From the NCBI RefSeq assembly GCF_021729885.1, contig NZ_CP063401.1:4146501-4210500 (forward strand): a DNA stretch of 64,000 nt, read 5' to 3'. A program made the position numbers and the translations under genes. Source of the stretch: Devosia sp. SL43 (GTDB lineage: Bacteria; Pseudomonadota; Alphaproteobacteria; Rhizobiales; Devosiaceae). The notes under the pieces are model-generated. The model did no database searches. It worked only from the letters and a program-made list of their open reading frames with translations, and had not been told where the DNA came from. This document shows, piece by piece, positions 1 to 11,142 of the stretch. The stretch's first letter is position 1. Each line of letters opens with the position of its first letter.

Positions 1-1
1 A

Positions 2-475
2 GGATATAACTTCCCGCCAATCTTGATAAAAATGATCTACGACGAGGCGAAGCAGATTGAAATTGCCCAACGTGTCGTCGCGGGCGTCTATGCCAAGGCA
101 ATGTTGCTTCCCGCTGAAACGCGCGACGACCCGGATCGTGTGAGCTTCCTGATAGACTCGGCTGCCCATGAATTGTCTCTGGTGACATATTGGTTCAAGA
201 ACCCGGCCTTCGAAGCAGAACAGGAATGGCGGCTACTTCTTGAGGCCGGAATGATCCAGAACATGGGTAACACGCCATTATTTCGGCCTTCGCATGTTGG
301 GATCACCCCGTATTTCGAATTCAAGCCGACGAATGAGCAATTGCTGCCGGTCACCAGCTTGATGGTTGGTCCATGCTCTTGGCCGGATGCTGCAATGGCA
401 GCGGCGCATCTGCTTCTGAATGAACGAGGATATGCTGGCCTGAGGCTAAACGCTTCGACCATTCCCATACGGTAG
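2..475 (+). CDS. DUF2971-like protein, C-terminal part (5' end outside window)
   Basis: The reading frame is open to the left edge of the window, so the gene is cut off; the first possible start inside the window (TTG at 23) has no good ribosome site. The visible part, about 157 residues, carries a W-F-K-N-P-x-F-x-x-E-x-E-W-R block around residues 60-75 and a later I-T-P-Y-F-E-F-K stretch, which resembles the C-terminal half of DUF2971 proteins. That family has no settled biochemical role. It has no signal peptide or membrane segment in the visible part. It converges on nirD, 48 bp away. The family call is by eye and moderate; that it is a real gene is likely. Confidence 0.6.
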   Translation, partial: GYNFPPILIKMIYDEAKQIEIAQRVVAGVYAKAMLLPAETRDDPDRVSFLIDSAAHELSLVTYWFKNPAFEAEQEWRLLLEAGMIQNMGNTPLFRPSHVGITPYFEFKPTNEQLLPVTSLMVGPCSWPDAAMAAAHLLLNERGYAGLRLNASTIPIR

Positions 476-523
476 TGGCAATTGGCAAATTGGTGCGAAC
501 CGATGCTGGCTGAGCAAGGCCAC

Positions 524-859
524 CTACTCCGCAGCCACCATCATCACCTCGGCCTCCATCATCATCACCCGCCCATCCATCACCTGCACTGGGTAGGTCC
601 GGACCTGGCCTTCATCCGCCCCCATGGCCTTACCAGTCTGCAAATCAAACACCCAGTTATGCAGCGGGCACGTCACTGACGCGCCATGCACTATGCCCTC
701 GCTCAGCGGCCCCTGCTTGTGCGGGCAGCGGTTTTCCAGCGCGAAGACCTGGTCTTCCTGCGTGCGGAACACCGCGATCTTGCCCGCTGGCGTGTTGACG
801 CAGCGCGCGCCACGGCGCGGGATGGCGTCGATGCTGCCGATATCGATCCACTGGTTCAT
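524..859 (-). CDS. nirD: Nitrite reductase (NADH) small subunit NirD
   Basis: Small Rieske-type subunit (111 aa) of cytoplasmic assimilatory NADH-nitrite reductase, which reduces nitrite to ammonium with NirB. The Rieske-like fold shows C-P-H-K-Q-G-P-L followed by C-P-L-H-N-W, so both Cys-X-His and Cys-X2-His ligand pairs are present; many NirD proteins lack a complete set, so the intact motif here deserves note. It lies directly after nirB. A GTG at 868 would give a GTGA overlap with the nirB stop, but the ATG at 859 has GGAG eight bases upstream and is preferred. It is likely co-transcribed with nirB and translationally linked to it. Confidence 0.93.
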   Translation of the reverse strand: MNQWIDIGSIDAIPRRGARCVNTPAGKIAVFRTQEDQVFALENRCPHKQGPLSEGIVHGASVTCPLHNWVFDLQTGKAMGADEGQVRTYPVQVMDGRVMMMEAEVMMVAAE

Positions 860-864
860 CTGTG

Positions 865-3309
865 TCACTCCGCTGCCACCGGCATGCCAAACTCGGCCAT
901 CGCCTCGAATTCATGTGCGTCCTTGCCATTGACGCGCTCTTCCCAAGGGTCGACCTGGGCAAATGTCTGCGAATAGACGAAGCGTTCGTAATAGGCGCGG
1001 CGCTTCTCGCGGTCGTTGACCACATTGGCCAGGATCGATGGCGTGCCGACCCGCTTGGCCCACTTGTAGATGCGCTCGAGGTAGCGGCCCTGCTCACGAT
1101 AGAGCTGCGTCAGCGCCACGATGATTTCGAGTGCCTCGTCCTCGCTGTCGGCGTGACACAGCAGTTCGGTGCCCTTGATGTCGAGCCCGGCGGCGCCGGC
1201 AAAGTGGATGTCGTAGCCGGAGTCGACGCAGATCACGCCAATATCCTTGCACGTCGCCTCGGCGCAGTTGCGCGGGCAACCGGACACCGCCAGCTTGAGC
1301 TTGGCCGGCGTCCAGGCGCCCCACATGAATTTTTCGATGCGGATGCCCAACCCGGTCGAATCCTGCGTGCCGAACCGGCACCAGTCCGAGCCGACGCAGG
1401 TCTTGACCGTGCGCAGTCCCTTGGCATAGGCGGCGCCCGAAACCATGCCAGCGGCGTTGAGATCGGCCCAGACCGCCGGCAGGTCTTCCTTCTTGACGCC
1501 CAGCAAATCGATACGCTGGCCGCCGGTCACCTTCACCGCCGGAATGGCGAACTTGTCGGCGACGTCGGCGATGGCGCGCAATTCCTTGGGGTTGGTCATG
1601 CCACCCCACATGCGCGGCACCACCGAATAGGTGCCGTCCTTCTGGATATTGGCATGCACGCGCTCGTTGATGAACCGGCTCTGCCCGTCATCCTCATATT
1701 CACCCGGCCAGTCGGCCACGAGATAGTAGTTCAGCGCCGGCCGGCACTTGGCGCAGCCGCACGAGGTCTTCCACTCCAGTTCCTGCATCACCTCGGGGAT
1801 GGACTTGAGCGATTTGGCGATGATCAGCCTGCGAACATCGTCATGGCCATATTCGGTGCACGGACACATCGGCTGCACGGCCGCCGGATTGTAGCTGTCG
1901 CCCAGTGTCAGGTGCAGCAGCTGCTCAACCAGATGCGTGCAGGAGCCGCACGAGGCCGAGGCCTTGGTATGGGCCCGCACGCCATCGAGCCCGGTCAAGC
2001 CCTTGCCTGATATTGCGCCGGTGATCTTGCCCTTGCACACGCCGTTGCAGCCACAGATCTCTGCCTCATCCGGCAAGGCTGCAACGGCCGCCATAGGGTC
2101 CAGGGGGGCGCCCCCCTGATAGGCCTGGCCGAAGATCAAAGTGTCGCGCATTTCGCGCGTATCGACGCCGCGCTTGAGCAGGTCGAAGAACCATGGACCG
2201 TCGGACGTCTCGCCATAGAGCACCGCGCCGATGATGCGGTCGTCCTTCAGCACCAGTCGCTTGTAGACACCGGCACTGGCGTCGCGCAGCACCACCTCCT
2301 CGCGGTCTTCGCCCTCACCAAAATCACCAGCCGAGAACAGGTCGATGCCGGTCACCTTGAGCTTGGTCGAGGTCACCGAGCCCTGATAGCTCGCCTCCTC
2401 TTCGGCCAGTGTCTGCGCCAGGACCTGGCCCATCTCATAGAGCGGCGCCACGAGGCCGTAGCAGGTGCCGCGATGCTCAGCGCATTCGCCCAGCGCAAAG
2501 ATATGCGGGTCATCGGTCCGCATCTGGTCGTCGACCACAATACCGCGATTGACCGCCAGCCCGCTCGCCTTGGCCAGACCGGACGACGGGCGGATACCCA
2601 CCGCCATCACCACCATCGAGCAGGGGATCACCGTCCCATCGGCGAGTTCAACACCCTCGACGCGATTGGTGCCCAGCACCTGCTTGGTATTGGCCTTGGT
2701 GATCACGGTCACGCCGCGATCGGCAAAAGCCTTCTCCAGCAGATACCCTGCCGCCGGGTCGAGCTGCCGTTCCATCAGCGTCGGCATCAGGTGCAGCACG
2801 GTCACGTCCATGCCCTGCATCTTGAGGCCAGCTGCGGCCTCCAGCCCGAGCAGGCCGCCGCCGATCACCACCACCTTGCTGCCCTTGCCGGCCGCCAGCA
2901 TCTTGTCGACGTCATCGAGGTCGCGATAGGTCACGACACCTGGCAACTGGTGCCCCGGCACTGGCGGAATGAATGGCGACGATCCCGTCGCGATCACCAG
3001 CTTGTCATAGTCGGCGACGATGCCGTTGGTCGAAACCACCCGCTTGGCCTCGCGATCGATCAGCGTCACCGGCGACGATTTGTGCAGCGTCACGCCATTG
3101 GCGTCGTACCACTCGTCGCCATGGGTGATGATTTCCTCATACGTCTTCTCGCCCGACAGCACCGGCGACAGCATCAGCCGGTTGTAGTTGACCCGCGGTT
3201 CCGCGTTGAAGATGGTCACCTCGAAGCGACCGGGCGCAGCTTCGAACAGATGCTCGAGCATGCGCCCCGGTGCCATGCCATTGCCGATGATGACGAGTTT
3301 CTCGGTCAC
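865..3309 (-). CDS. nirB: Nitrite reductase (NADH) large subunit NirB
   Basis: Catalytic subunit (814 aa) of assimilatory nitrite reductase. Domains in order: FAD-binding fold from the N terminus (G-N-G-M-A-P-G at 9-15), NAD-binding fold (G-G-G-L-L-G around 150-155), BFD-type [2Fe-2S] domain with Cys419, Cys421, Cys454 and Cys457, a second Cys cluster at 517-522, then a ferredoxin-like half and the sirohaem/4Fe-4S site with Cys638, Cys644, Cys678 and Cys682. Length is normal for the family. An upstream ATG at 3423 extends the frame but lies inside the leader hairpin region; the GTG at 3309 has AGGAGA eight bases upstream and begins with the family N terminus, so it is chosen. A sigma-54-like promoter and an attenuator-like leader precede it. 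No nitrate reductase gene is in the window. Confidence 0.96.
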   Translation of the reverse strand: MTEKLVIIGNGMAPGRMLEHLFEAAPGRFEVTIFNAEPRVNYNRLMLSPVLSGEKTYEEIITHGDEWYDANGVTLHKSSPVTLIDREAKRVVSTNGIVADYDKLVIATGSSPFIPPVPGHQLPGVVTYRDLDDVDKMLAAGKGSKVVVIGGGLLGLEAAAGLKMQGMDVTVLHLMPTLMERQLDPAAGYLLEKAFADRGVTVITKANTKQVLGTNRVEGVELADGTVIPCSMVVMAVGIRPSSGLAKASGLAVNRGIVVDDQMRTDDPHIFALGECAEHRGTCYGLVAPLYEMGQVLAQTLAEEEASYQGSVTSTKLKVTGIDLFSAGDFGEGEDREEVVLRDASAGVYKRLVLKDDRIIGAVLYGETSDGPWFFDLLKRGVDTREMRDTLIFGQAYQGGAPLDPMAAVAALPDEAEICGCNGVCKGKITGAISGKGLTGLDGVRAHTKASASCGSCTHLVEQLLHLTLGDSYNPAAVQPMCPCTEYGHDDVRRLIIAKSLKSIPEVMQELEWKTSCGCAKCRPALNYYLVADWPGEYEDDGQSRFINERVHANIQKDGTYSVVPRMWGGMTNPKELRAIADVADKFAIPAVKVTGGQRIDLLGVKKEDLPAVWADLNAAGMVSGAAYAKGLRTVKTCVGSDWCRFGTQDSTGLGIRIEKFMWGAWTPAKLKLAVSGCPRNCAEATCKDIGVICVDSGYDIHFAGAAGLDIKGTELLCHADSEDEALEIIVALTQLYREQGRYLERIYKWAKRVGTPSILANVVNDREKRRAYYERFVYSQTFAQVDPWEERVNGKDAHEFEAMAEFGMPVAAE

Positions 3310-3342
3310 GCGCGTTTCTCCTGTGCGGCGGCGCAAAACGAA

Positions 3343-3404
3343 AAAGCTGCCAACCGAAACGCGTCCGGTCGGGTGACCGGGATCGCGGAACAGTTGGCAG
3401 CTTT
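3343..3404 (-). terminator. Attenuator-like intrinsic terminator in nirB leader
   Basis: A perfect 12-bp inverted repeat (3343-3354 against 3393-3404) is followed, in the nirB direction, by a U-rich tract (UUUUUCGUUUUG). The enclosed 38 bases contain a second stem, CCGGUC/GACCGG. It lies between the promoter and the nirB start, so it would stop transcription before the gene unless overcome. This placement is typical of leaders controlled by antitermination in nitrate and nitrite assimilation operons. Confidence 0.75.
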
Positions 3405-3434
3405 GCCTTGCGGTGGCGCCCAACGCTGGACGCC
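3396..3434 (-). promoter_or_regulatory. Candidate ANTAR (NasT/NasR-type) antitermination element
   Basis: Just upstream of the terminator in the transcript are two stem-loops with six-base loops. The first (3415-3434) has a 7-bp stem and loop AGCGUU. The second (3396-3407) has a short GGC/GCC stem and loop AAAGCU. Both loops carry A at position 1 and G at position 4, the published signature of RNAs bound by ANTAR proteins. The second stem-loop uses the same bases as the 5' arm of the terminator, so the two folds exclude each other. The second stem is only 3 bp, which weakens the call. No nasT gene is in the window. Confidence 0.5.
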
Positions 3435-3476
3435 GAATAATGTAGAACCCGCTATCGGGCCCTGTACCGATACAAA

Positions 3477-3492
3477 AGCACGAACCGTGCCA
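3477..3492 (-). promoter_or_regulatory. Sigma-54 (-24/-12) promoter for nirBD
   Basis: Read on the minus strand the site is TGGCACGGTTCGTGCT. It matches the TGGCACR-N4-TTGCW consensus with GG and GC exactly ten bases apart and a single mismatch in the -12 half. The predicted start is near 3466, giving a leader of about 157 bases that contains the stem-loops described here. NtrC/sigma-54 control of assimilatory nitrate and nitrite genes is well known in alphaproteobacteria. Confidence 0.7.
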
Positions 3493-3797
3493 CTCGCGTT
3501 TCGGCTGAAAATAATTAGTAGAATCAATAAGTTAATGGGACTTGCGAGAGCCGCGGCCACATAGCGCAAGCCTGCGCAACGCATAATCAGGCGGCAATCT
3601 GCCTAAGCAAGCATCATTCCTGCAATTTGGACAAGCATTCGGCAGTCTGGTTTTCGTGCTTCGCATAAGCCACCTGCGGCACCCTCCATTGCGCTAACCC
3701 GCCCCTTGCTCTACCGTCATCTTCGACACGAAAAACAGTGCGCTCGGGCGCGACCGGCAAAAACCGGCTTCCGCGACCGCGCATATAGGAGACTGAT
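3493..3797. other. Intergenic region between nirBD promoter and ppx
   Basis: This stretch of about 305 bases separates the divergent nirBD and ppx/gppA units. It is more AT-rich near 3500-3540 than its surroundings and should hold the NtrC enhancer sites for nirBD and the ppx promoter. I found no clear inverted repeat matching an NtrC site and no coding frame with convincing codon use. Confidence 0.4.
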
Positions 3798-4982
3798 GTG
3801 ACCGATTCCGATCGGTCCGCCGCCGTAACCTCGTCTCTGGACGAGCCGGCAATCCGTGCCCCGTCCGGTTCCGGCCAGATGGGGAGGGCAGGGGGGCACC
3901 CGCCCGATTCAGCGGACAAGCGGACAGCGACCGCCACCAATCCGCCCCGCAAGCATCGCGGGCCGATTTACGCCGCGCTTGATCTTGGCACTAACAATTG
4001 CCGCCTGCTGATCGCCCGCCCACATGAGCATGGCTTCCGCGTCCTCGATGGCTTCACGCGCATCGTCCGCCTGGGCGAAGGCGTGTCCGTCACCGGCCGC
4101 CTCGGTGACGCTGCCATGGAACGCACCATGGAAGCGCTCCGCCAGTGCCGCAACAAGCTGCGCGAGCACCAGCCCTCCCGCATGCGCCTGATCGCCACCG
4201 AGGCGTGCCGTGCCGCCGAGAACGGCCCTGCCTTTCTCGCCCGCGTCAAGGAAGAGCTCGGCCTCGAACTCGAAATCGTCACGCGCCAAACCGAGGCCGA
4301 ACTGGCTGTCACTGGCTGCGCCGACCTCATTGAGGGCACCGCCGCCGGTGCCCTGATGTTCGATATTGGCGGTGGATCGTCCGAACTGGCCTGGCTCGAT
4401 TTCCGCGGCGGCCGCCCCAAGTCGCAGGGCCGCATGTCAGCCGCCATCCGCTCGTGGCAGTCCCTGCCGGTCGGCGTCGTCTCGATCGCCGAGCGCTTCG
4501 GCGGCATCGATGTGACCCATGAAGTCTTCGAGGCCATGGTCGCCTACGTTTCCGAGCACCTGCGCCAGTTTCGCGGACGCGAAAAGCTGCGCCAGATGAT
4601 CGCCAATCATCCGGTCCATCTCATCGGCACGTCAGGCACGGTCACCACGCTGGCCGGCCTCCATCTCGGGCTTGAGCGCTACGAGCGCCAGAAGGTCGAC
4701 GGGTTGTGGATGAAGCGCGCCGAGGTCGACGAGACCATGAAGGTGCTGCTGGCCATGCCCTTCGACCGCCGTGTCGCCCATCCCTGCATCGGCCGCGACC
4801 GCGCCGATCTGGTGCTGCCCGGCTGCGCCATTTTCGAGGCGATCCGCCGCGAATGGCCCACCGAGCGCGTCCGCGTTGCCGATCGTGGCCTGCGCGAAGG
4901 CATTCTCATTTCGTTGATGGACGCTGACCGATCCAAGTCGCGCGTCTCGCGCTATCCCCGGAGGAACGGCAATGGTGGATAA
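3798..4982 (+). CDS. Ppx/GppA family exopolyphosphatase/pppGpp phosphohydrolase
   Basis: Cytoplasmic phosphatase of the actin-like ATPase fold acting on polyphosphate or pppGpp. After a low-complexity, basic, proline-rich N-terminal stretch of about 50 residues the fold begins with [12 protein letters not shown] near residue 55, and the second phosphate loop F-D-I-G-G-G-S-S-E appears near 190. At 394 aa it is the short, two-domain type common in alphaproteobacteria, without the C-terminal HD domain of longer enzymes. Start GTG at 3798 has AGGAGA six bases upstream. It overlaps rlmE by 11 bp, an arrangement common in this group. Which of the two substrates dominates cannot be read from sequence. 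Confidence 0.88.
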   Translation: MTDSDRSAAVTSSLDEPAIRAPSGSGQMGRAGGHPPDSADKRTATATNPPRKHRGPIYAALDLGTNNCRLLIARPHEHGFRVLDGFTRIVRLGEGVSVTGRLGDAAMERTMEALRQCRNKLREHQPSRMRLIATEACRAAENGPAFLARVKEELGLELEIVTRQTEAELAVTGCADLIEGTAAGALMFDIGGGSSELAWLDFRGGRPKSQGRMSAAIRSWQSLPVGVVSIAERFGGIDVTHEVFEAMVAYVSEHLRQFRGREKLRQMIANHPVHLIGTSGTVTTLAGLHLGLERYERQKVDGLWMKRAEVDETMKVLLAMPFDRRVAHPCIGRDRADLVLPGCAIFEAIRREWPTERVRVADRGLREGILISLMDADRSKSRVSRYPRRNGNGG

Positions 4983-5712
4983 AGCCCTCGGTACCGGTGG
5001 GCGCAAGTCCGCCACCGATCTCAAGATTCGCGTGAAGTCAGGCAAGGGCCGCAAGGTCTCCTCGACCAAGTGGCTCGAGCGTCAGCTCAACGACCCCTAT
5101 GTGGCGCGCGCCCGCGCTGAAGGATATCGCTCGCGCGCCGCCTTCAAGATCAAGGAGATGGACGAAAAGCATAAGCTGTTCCATCGCGGCACCCGTGTCG
5201 TCGATCTGGGCGCTGCTCCCGGCGGTTGGAGCCAGGTCGCCGCCAGGGCCGTCGGGTCGACCGATGCCAATCCTCTGGTGGTGGGCATCGACTACCTCGA
5301 AATGGACCCCATCCCCGGTGTGCTTCTGTTCAAGAAGGACTTCACCGACGACGACGCCCCGCAGCTGCTGATCGATGCCATGGGCGGCAAGAAAGCCGAC
5401 CTGGTCATGTCCGACATGGCCTGGCCCACCACCGGCCATCGCCCCACCGACCACCTGCGCATCGTCCAACTCATCGAGATCGCCGCCGCCTTCGCGCTCG
5501 ACGTTCTGGCGCCCAATGGCACCTTCGTCGCCAAGGTGTTCCAGGGCGGCACCGAGCATGAGCTGCTGCACATGCTCAAGCGCCACTTCCGCACCACCTT
5601 CCACGCCAAGCCCCCCTCCAGCCGCCAGGATTCAGCCGAGGCCTACCTGATCGCCAAGGGCTTCAAGGGCACCAACGACACCGTGCCAGGCGAGGGCGAA
5701 TACGACCGCTAA
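4972..5712 (+). CDS. rlmE: 23S rRNA (uridine-2552-2'-O)-methyltransferase RlmE (FtsJ/RrmJ)
   Basis: SAM-dependent 2'-O-methyltransferase that modifies U2552 of 23S rRNA late in 50S assembly. The K-D-K-E catalytic tetrad is visible: Lys59 (R-A-A-F-K), Asp148 (S-D-M-A), Lys188 (F-V-A-K-V-F) and Glu223 (S-A-E-A-Y). The SAM motif [12 protein letters not shown] is at 76-87. A basic 40-residue N-terminal extension is usual in alphaproteobacteria. ATG at 4972 has GGAGG seven bases upstream and overlaps the 3' end of the phosphatase gene, implying coupled expression. Confidence 0.95.
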   Translation: MVDKALGTGGRKSATDLKIRVKSGKGRKVSSTKWLERQLNDPYVARARAEGYRSRAAFKIKEMDEKHKLFHRGTRVVDLGAAPGGWSQVAARAVGSTDANPLVVGIDYLEMDPIPGVLLFKKDFTDDDAPQLLIDAMGGKKADLVMSDMAWPTTGHRPTDHLRIVQLIEIAAAFALDVLAPNGTFVAKVFQGGTEHELLHMLKRHFRTTFHAKPPSSRQDSAEAYLIAKGFKGTNDTVPGEGEYDR

Positions 5713-5718
5713 GCGGGG

Positions 5719-5844
5719 CACGCCCTCGTGGTTCGAGGCGCTGAAGAAGCGCACCTCACCATGAAGGCTACTCTGAAACCGAGCTAACAGTAGCCCTCAT
5801 GGTGAGGTGCGAGTTCTTCACGAGCCTCGAACCACGAGGGCGTG
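5719..5844. repeat. 126-bp imperfect palindrome, probable dispersed repeat
   Basis: The outer 21-bp arms (5719-5739 and 5824-5844) are perfect inverted copies, and inner segments also pair (GCACCTCACCATGA with TCATGGTGAGGTGC). It fills almost the whole gap between the convergent rlmE and MFS genes, so it may act as a two-way transcription terminator. Its architecture resembles multi-copy palindromic intergenic elements of Hyphomicrobiales, but only one copy is in this window, so the repeat status is inferred. Confidence 0.8.
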
Positions 5845-5854
5845 GCACTAGCCT

Positions 5855-7243
5855 TCAGTGCCCGCCGCCGCCATGCGTCAGCTGATGCCCCGCATTCCGG
5901 GGTAAGCGCAGGAACAGCACGCTGGCGATCGCCGCGACGCCCGTGACCACGAAAAACGCCGTCTGGAAATCGGCCAGTTGCAGCGGCCCGTCGCCGCGCA
6001 GCCGGTGGACCAGCTCCAGCGTGCCGCCACCCAGCGCCACGCCCATCGCAAACATCAGCTGACCCCAGACCTGGCTGATCACATTGGCCTGTCCCGCATC
6101 CTTGTCCTCGACGTCGGCGAACACGAAGGCATTCGATCCCGTCCAGAAAACCGACTGCCAGAAGCCCACGAAGGTCAGGATGGACAGGATCACGGGCAGG
6201 GGCGTCGCCGGTGTGTAGAGCCCCATCGCCAGGATGCCGAGGCAGGAGATCGCCGTCGCCAGTACCAGCGGATACTTGAAGCCGAAGCGCGCGAAGATCC
6301 AGTTGCACATGAACTTGGCGATCAACGCGCCGATCGCCCCGACAAAGGTGATCATCCCTGATTCGAACGGCGTCATACCGAAGCTGAGCTGCAGCATCAG
6401 CGGAAACAGGAACGGCACCGCACCCTGGCCGAGCCGGAAGAATGTCCCCGCGACCACCGATATCCGAAACACAGGCAGCCGCAGCAGCCGCAGGTCGAGC
6501 AGCGGATACTCCGTCCGCAGGGAATGCCGGACATAGAGCGCCGCCAGGCCAATGCCCGCCGATGCCGCGACCGCGCCCACTTGTGGCGGCAGCGCCGGCA
6601 GGCTCATCACCGAACATCCGAAGGCAAACAGCGCAAAGGCCGAACCCGCCAGTACGAATCCCAACCGGTCGATCTGTCGCGGCTCATTGCGCTCCGGCGT
6701 ATTGGGCAGCACGAAGCTGACCAGCACGATGCCCAATATGCCGATTGGCACGTTGATGATGAAAATCCAGTGCCACGAGAAAAACGTGGTGAGGAAGCCG
6801 CCGAATGGGGGCCCGACGATCGGCCCGATCAGCGCCGGGATCGTCAGCCAAGCCATGGCGTCGATCAGCTGATTCCGCGGCGTCGCCCGCACCAGCACCA
6901 GGCGCGCCACCGGCCCCATCATCGCGCCGCCCATGCCCTGCAGGAACCGCGCGCCGACAAACTGCGCCAGCGAGCTCGACAGCGCACAGCCGATCGAACC
7001 GCAGATGAAAACCACCATAGCGACGCGGAACACGTTGAGCGCCCCGAACCGGTCCGACATCCAGCTCGAAATCGGAATGAAGATGGCCAGCGCCACCAGA
7101 TAGGCCGTCAGCGCCAGCTTCAGCGAAATCGGGTCGGTGCCGATATCGGCAGCGATGGCGGCCAGCGAGGTGGCGATCACCGTCGAGTCCATGTTTTCCA
7201 TGAACAGGGCGGTGGCCAGAATGAGGGGCATGGCTCGAGACAC
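5855..7243 (-). CDS. DHA2-type MFS drug exporter (EmrB/QacA-like)
   Basis: Inner-membrane proton-driven exporter, 462 aa, with about 14 predicted membrane segments. TM1 carries the L-F-M-E-N-M-D-S-T-V-I-A-T-S-L motif D1 typical of DHA2 drug:H+ antiporters, motif A appears as S-D-R-F-G-A after TM2, and motif C in TM5 (G-P-I-V-G-P-P-F-G-G). It follows a close paralogue by 27 bp on the same strand. The start is uncertain: GTG at 7243 is chosen because the paralogue begins at the same aligned position, but neither has an evident Shine-Dalgarno site. No HlyD/EmrA-type adaptor gene is nearby, so it probably works without one. Substrate unknown. Confidence 0.85.
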   Translation of the reverse strand: MSRAMPLILATALFMENMDSTVIATSLAAIAADIGTDPISLKLALTAYLVALAIFIPISSWMSDRFGALNVFRVAMVVFICGSIGCALSSSLAQFVGARFLQGMGGAMMGPVARLVLVRATPRNQLIDAMAWLTIPALIGPIVGPPFGGFLTTFFSWHWIFIINVPIGILGIVLVSFVLPNTPERNEPRQIDRLGFVLAGSAFALFAFGCSVMSLPALPPQVGAVAASAGIGLAALYVRHSLRTEYPLLDLRLLRLPVFRISVVAGTFFRLGQGAVPFLFPLMLQLSFGMTPFESGMITFVGAIGALIAKFMCNWIFARFGFKYPLVLATAISCLGILAMGLYTPATPLPVILSILTFVGFWQSVFWTGSNAFVFADVEDKDAGQANVISQVWGQLMFAMGVALGGGTLELVHRLRGDGPLQLADFQTAFFVVTGVAAIASVLFLRLPRNAGHQLTHGGGGH

Positions 7244-7270
7244 GGCAATATTGCCGGGGACTTACCCCGG

Positions 7271-8665
7271 TCACTCCTTGGAAACAGCGATGGCCTTGTG
7301 GCCTGAAACATTGCTGCCGGCATCGGCCGGCAGTCGCCAATAAATGATACTCGCCAGAGCGCTGAGGCCGCCCACGACAAAAAATGCGATCTGGAAATCA
7401 ATCAGCGCCAGCTCGCTGCCGCGCAGCCTGGTGCTGACCTCAAGAATGCCGCCCGCAACCGCAACGCCAAACGCGATGCTCAACTGCTGACCCACTGCCA
7501 CGATTGCGGTGGCCTGGCTGGCCTCCTCGTCATCCACATCGGCATAGCCGATCGCGTTGGAGCCAGTGAAGAACACCGATCGCAATACGCCGCCGCCCAG
7601 CAGCACGCCCATCATGACGATGGCCGGCGTCGATGCATCAAACAGGCCCTGCACCGCGATCAGCAGTCCGCCAAAGAATGACGAGAATGCGAGCGCCCGC
7701 GGAAATCCGAACCAGGCATAGACCCGCTCGGCAATGAACTTGCTGGCAATGGCGCCCAGTGCCGATACGAAGGTAATCGCGCCCGACTGGAACGGAGTGA
7801 GCCCAAAGCCGATCTGCAGCATCAGTGGCAGCAGGAACGGCACCGCGCCCACCCCGATGCGGAAGGCTGATCCGCCCGTGATCGATGACCGGAACAGCTT
7901 GTGCCGGAACAGCTGCGGATCGAGCAGCGGAAACTGCGTTCGCCGCGCATGCAGCAGGTAGAGAATGCCCGAGGTTACGCCCACGGCCAGCGTCAGATAG
8001 CCATAGATCAGCGGCAGGGCCGGCAGGCTCACCACCGACAGCCCAAACACCGTACCCGAGAACGCGACGCCCGCCAGCACGAAGCCGACCATATCGATCG
8101 GTCGCGGATTGCGCTGATCTGGCACATTGAGAAAAATGCCCGCCAGGATGATCCCGGCAATGCCGATCGGAATGTTAATCCAGAAGATCCAGTGCCAACT
8201 GAGATATGTGGTGAGAAAACCGCCGATCAGCGGCCCCGTCAGCGGCCCAAGCAGGGCCGGAACCGTCAGCCAGGCCATGGCCGAGACCAGCTCATTGCGC
8301 GGCGTCGACCGCACCAGCAGCAGGCGCCCCACCGGCGTCATCATCGACGAACCGATGCCCTGGAAAAACCGTGAAATAACAAAGGTTTCAAGCGAAAACG
8401 AAAACGAGCAGGCCAGCGACCCCAGCATGAAGACGAAGATCGCCAGCCGGAAAATGTTCTTGGCCCCGAACCGGTCAGCCATCCACCCGCTGATCGGAAT
8501 GAAGATCGCCAGCGCCACAAAATAGGCCGTCAGGGCCAGCTTGAGCGCGATCGGTTCCGTCCCGATATCGGTCGCGATCGCCGGCAGCGACGTGGCGATC
8601 ACGGTCGAATCCATCTGCTCCATGAACAGGGCGACCGCAAGGATGAGGGGGGTGACGCGGATCAC
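7271..8665 (-). CDS. DHA2-type MFS drug exporter, tandem paralogue
   Basis: Second member of a tandem pair, 464 aa if started at GTG 8665. TM1 motif (L-F-M-E-Q-M-D-S-T-V-I-A-T-S-L), motif A (A-D-R-F-G-A) and motif C (G-P-L-T-G-P-L-I-G-G) align with the downstream copy along the whole length. The frame stays open to 8854, but those 63 extra residues lack a counterpart in the paralogue and would overlap the divergent methyltransferase start, so the shorter form is chosen. No ribosome site is evident at 8665. Probably the first gene of a two-gene unit; substrate unknown. Confidence 0.85.
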   Translation of the reverse strand: MIRVTPLILAVALFMEQMDSTVIATSLPAIATDIGTEPIALKLALTAYFVALAIFIPISGWMADRFGAKNIFRLAIFVFMLGSLACSFSFSLETFVISRFFQGIGSSMMTPVGRLLLVRSTPRNELVSAMAWLTVPALLGPLTGPLIGGFLTTYLSWHWIFWINIPIGIAGIILAGIFLNVPDQRNPRPIDMVGFVLAGVAFSGTVFGLSVVSLPALPLIYGYLTLAVGVTSGILYLLHARRTQFPLLDPQLFRHKLFRSSITGGSAFRIGVGAVPFLLPLMLQIGFGLTPFQSGAITFVSALGAIASKFIAERVYAWFGFPRALAFSSFFGGLLIAVQGLFDASTPAIVMMGVLLGGGVLRSVFFTGSNAIGYADVDDEEASQATAIVAVGQQLSIAFGVAVAGGILEVSTRLRGSELALIDFQIAFFVVGGLSALASIIYWRLPADAGSNVSGHKAIAVSKE

Positions 8666-8853
8666 AGGGGCAGGACCGGGAGGAATCGAGAACGCCGCGA
8701 ACGCGACAATACATACTATGAACGCCGCGCTTTGCCCTGAAAAGCGCGAAACTTTCGTCGCGCGGCAGAACCTTATGCCGGGAGGAGCAGTTGGGGGCCG
8801 ACAAAGCTTGCTCGCCGGGCCGCTGACACCTAAGTCCTTGCCAGGAGGCTCCA

Positions 8854-11093
<2,240 letters not shown>

Positions 11094-11142
11094 TTCGGCT
11101 CTCGATTTTAGCCTTGGTCCAAGGCGGGCCGGGGCTGAGCCA

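Noticed and set aside
862..2010. Long plus-strand open frame of 382 codons
   Set aside because: It lies entirely antisense to nirB, has no family motif, and results from high GC; nirB has a full set of conserved cofactor motifs.
11111..11125. GCCTTGG-T-CCAAGGC hairpin after guaB as a terminator
   Set aside because: The loop is too tight at full pairing and no T-run follows; kept only as a weak possibility.
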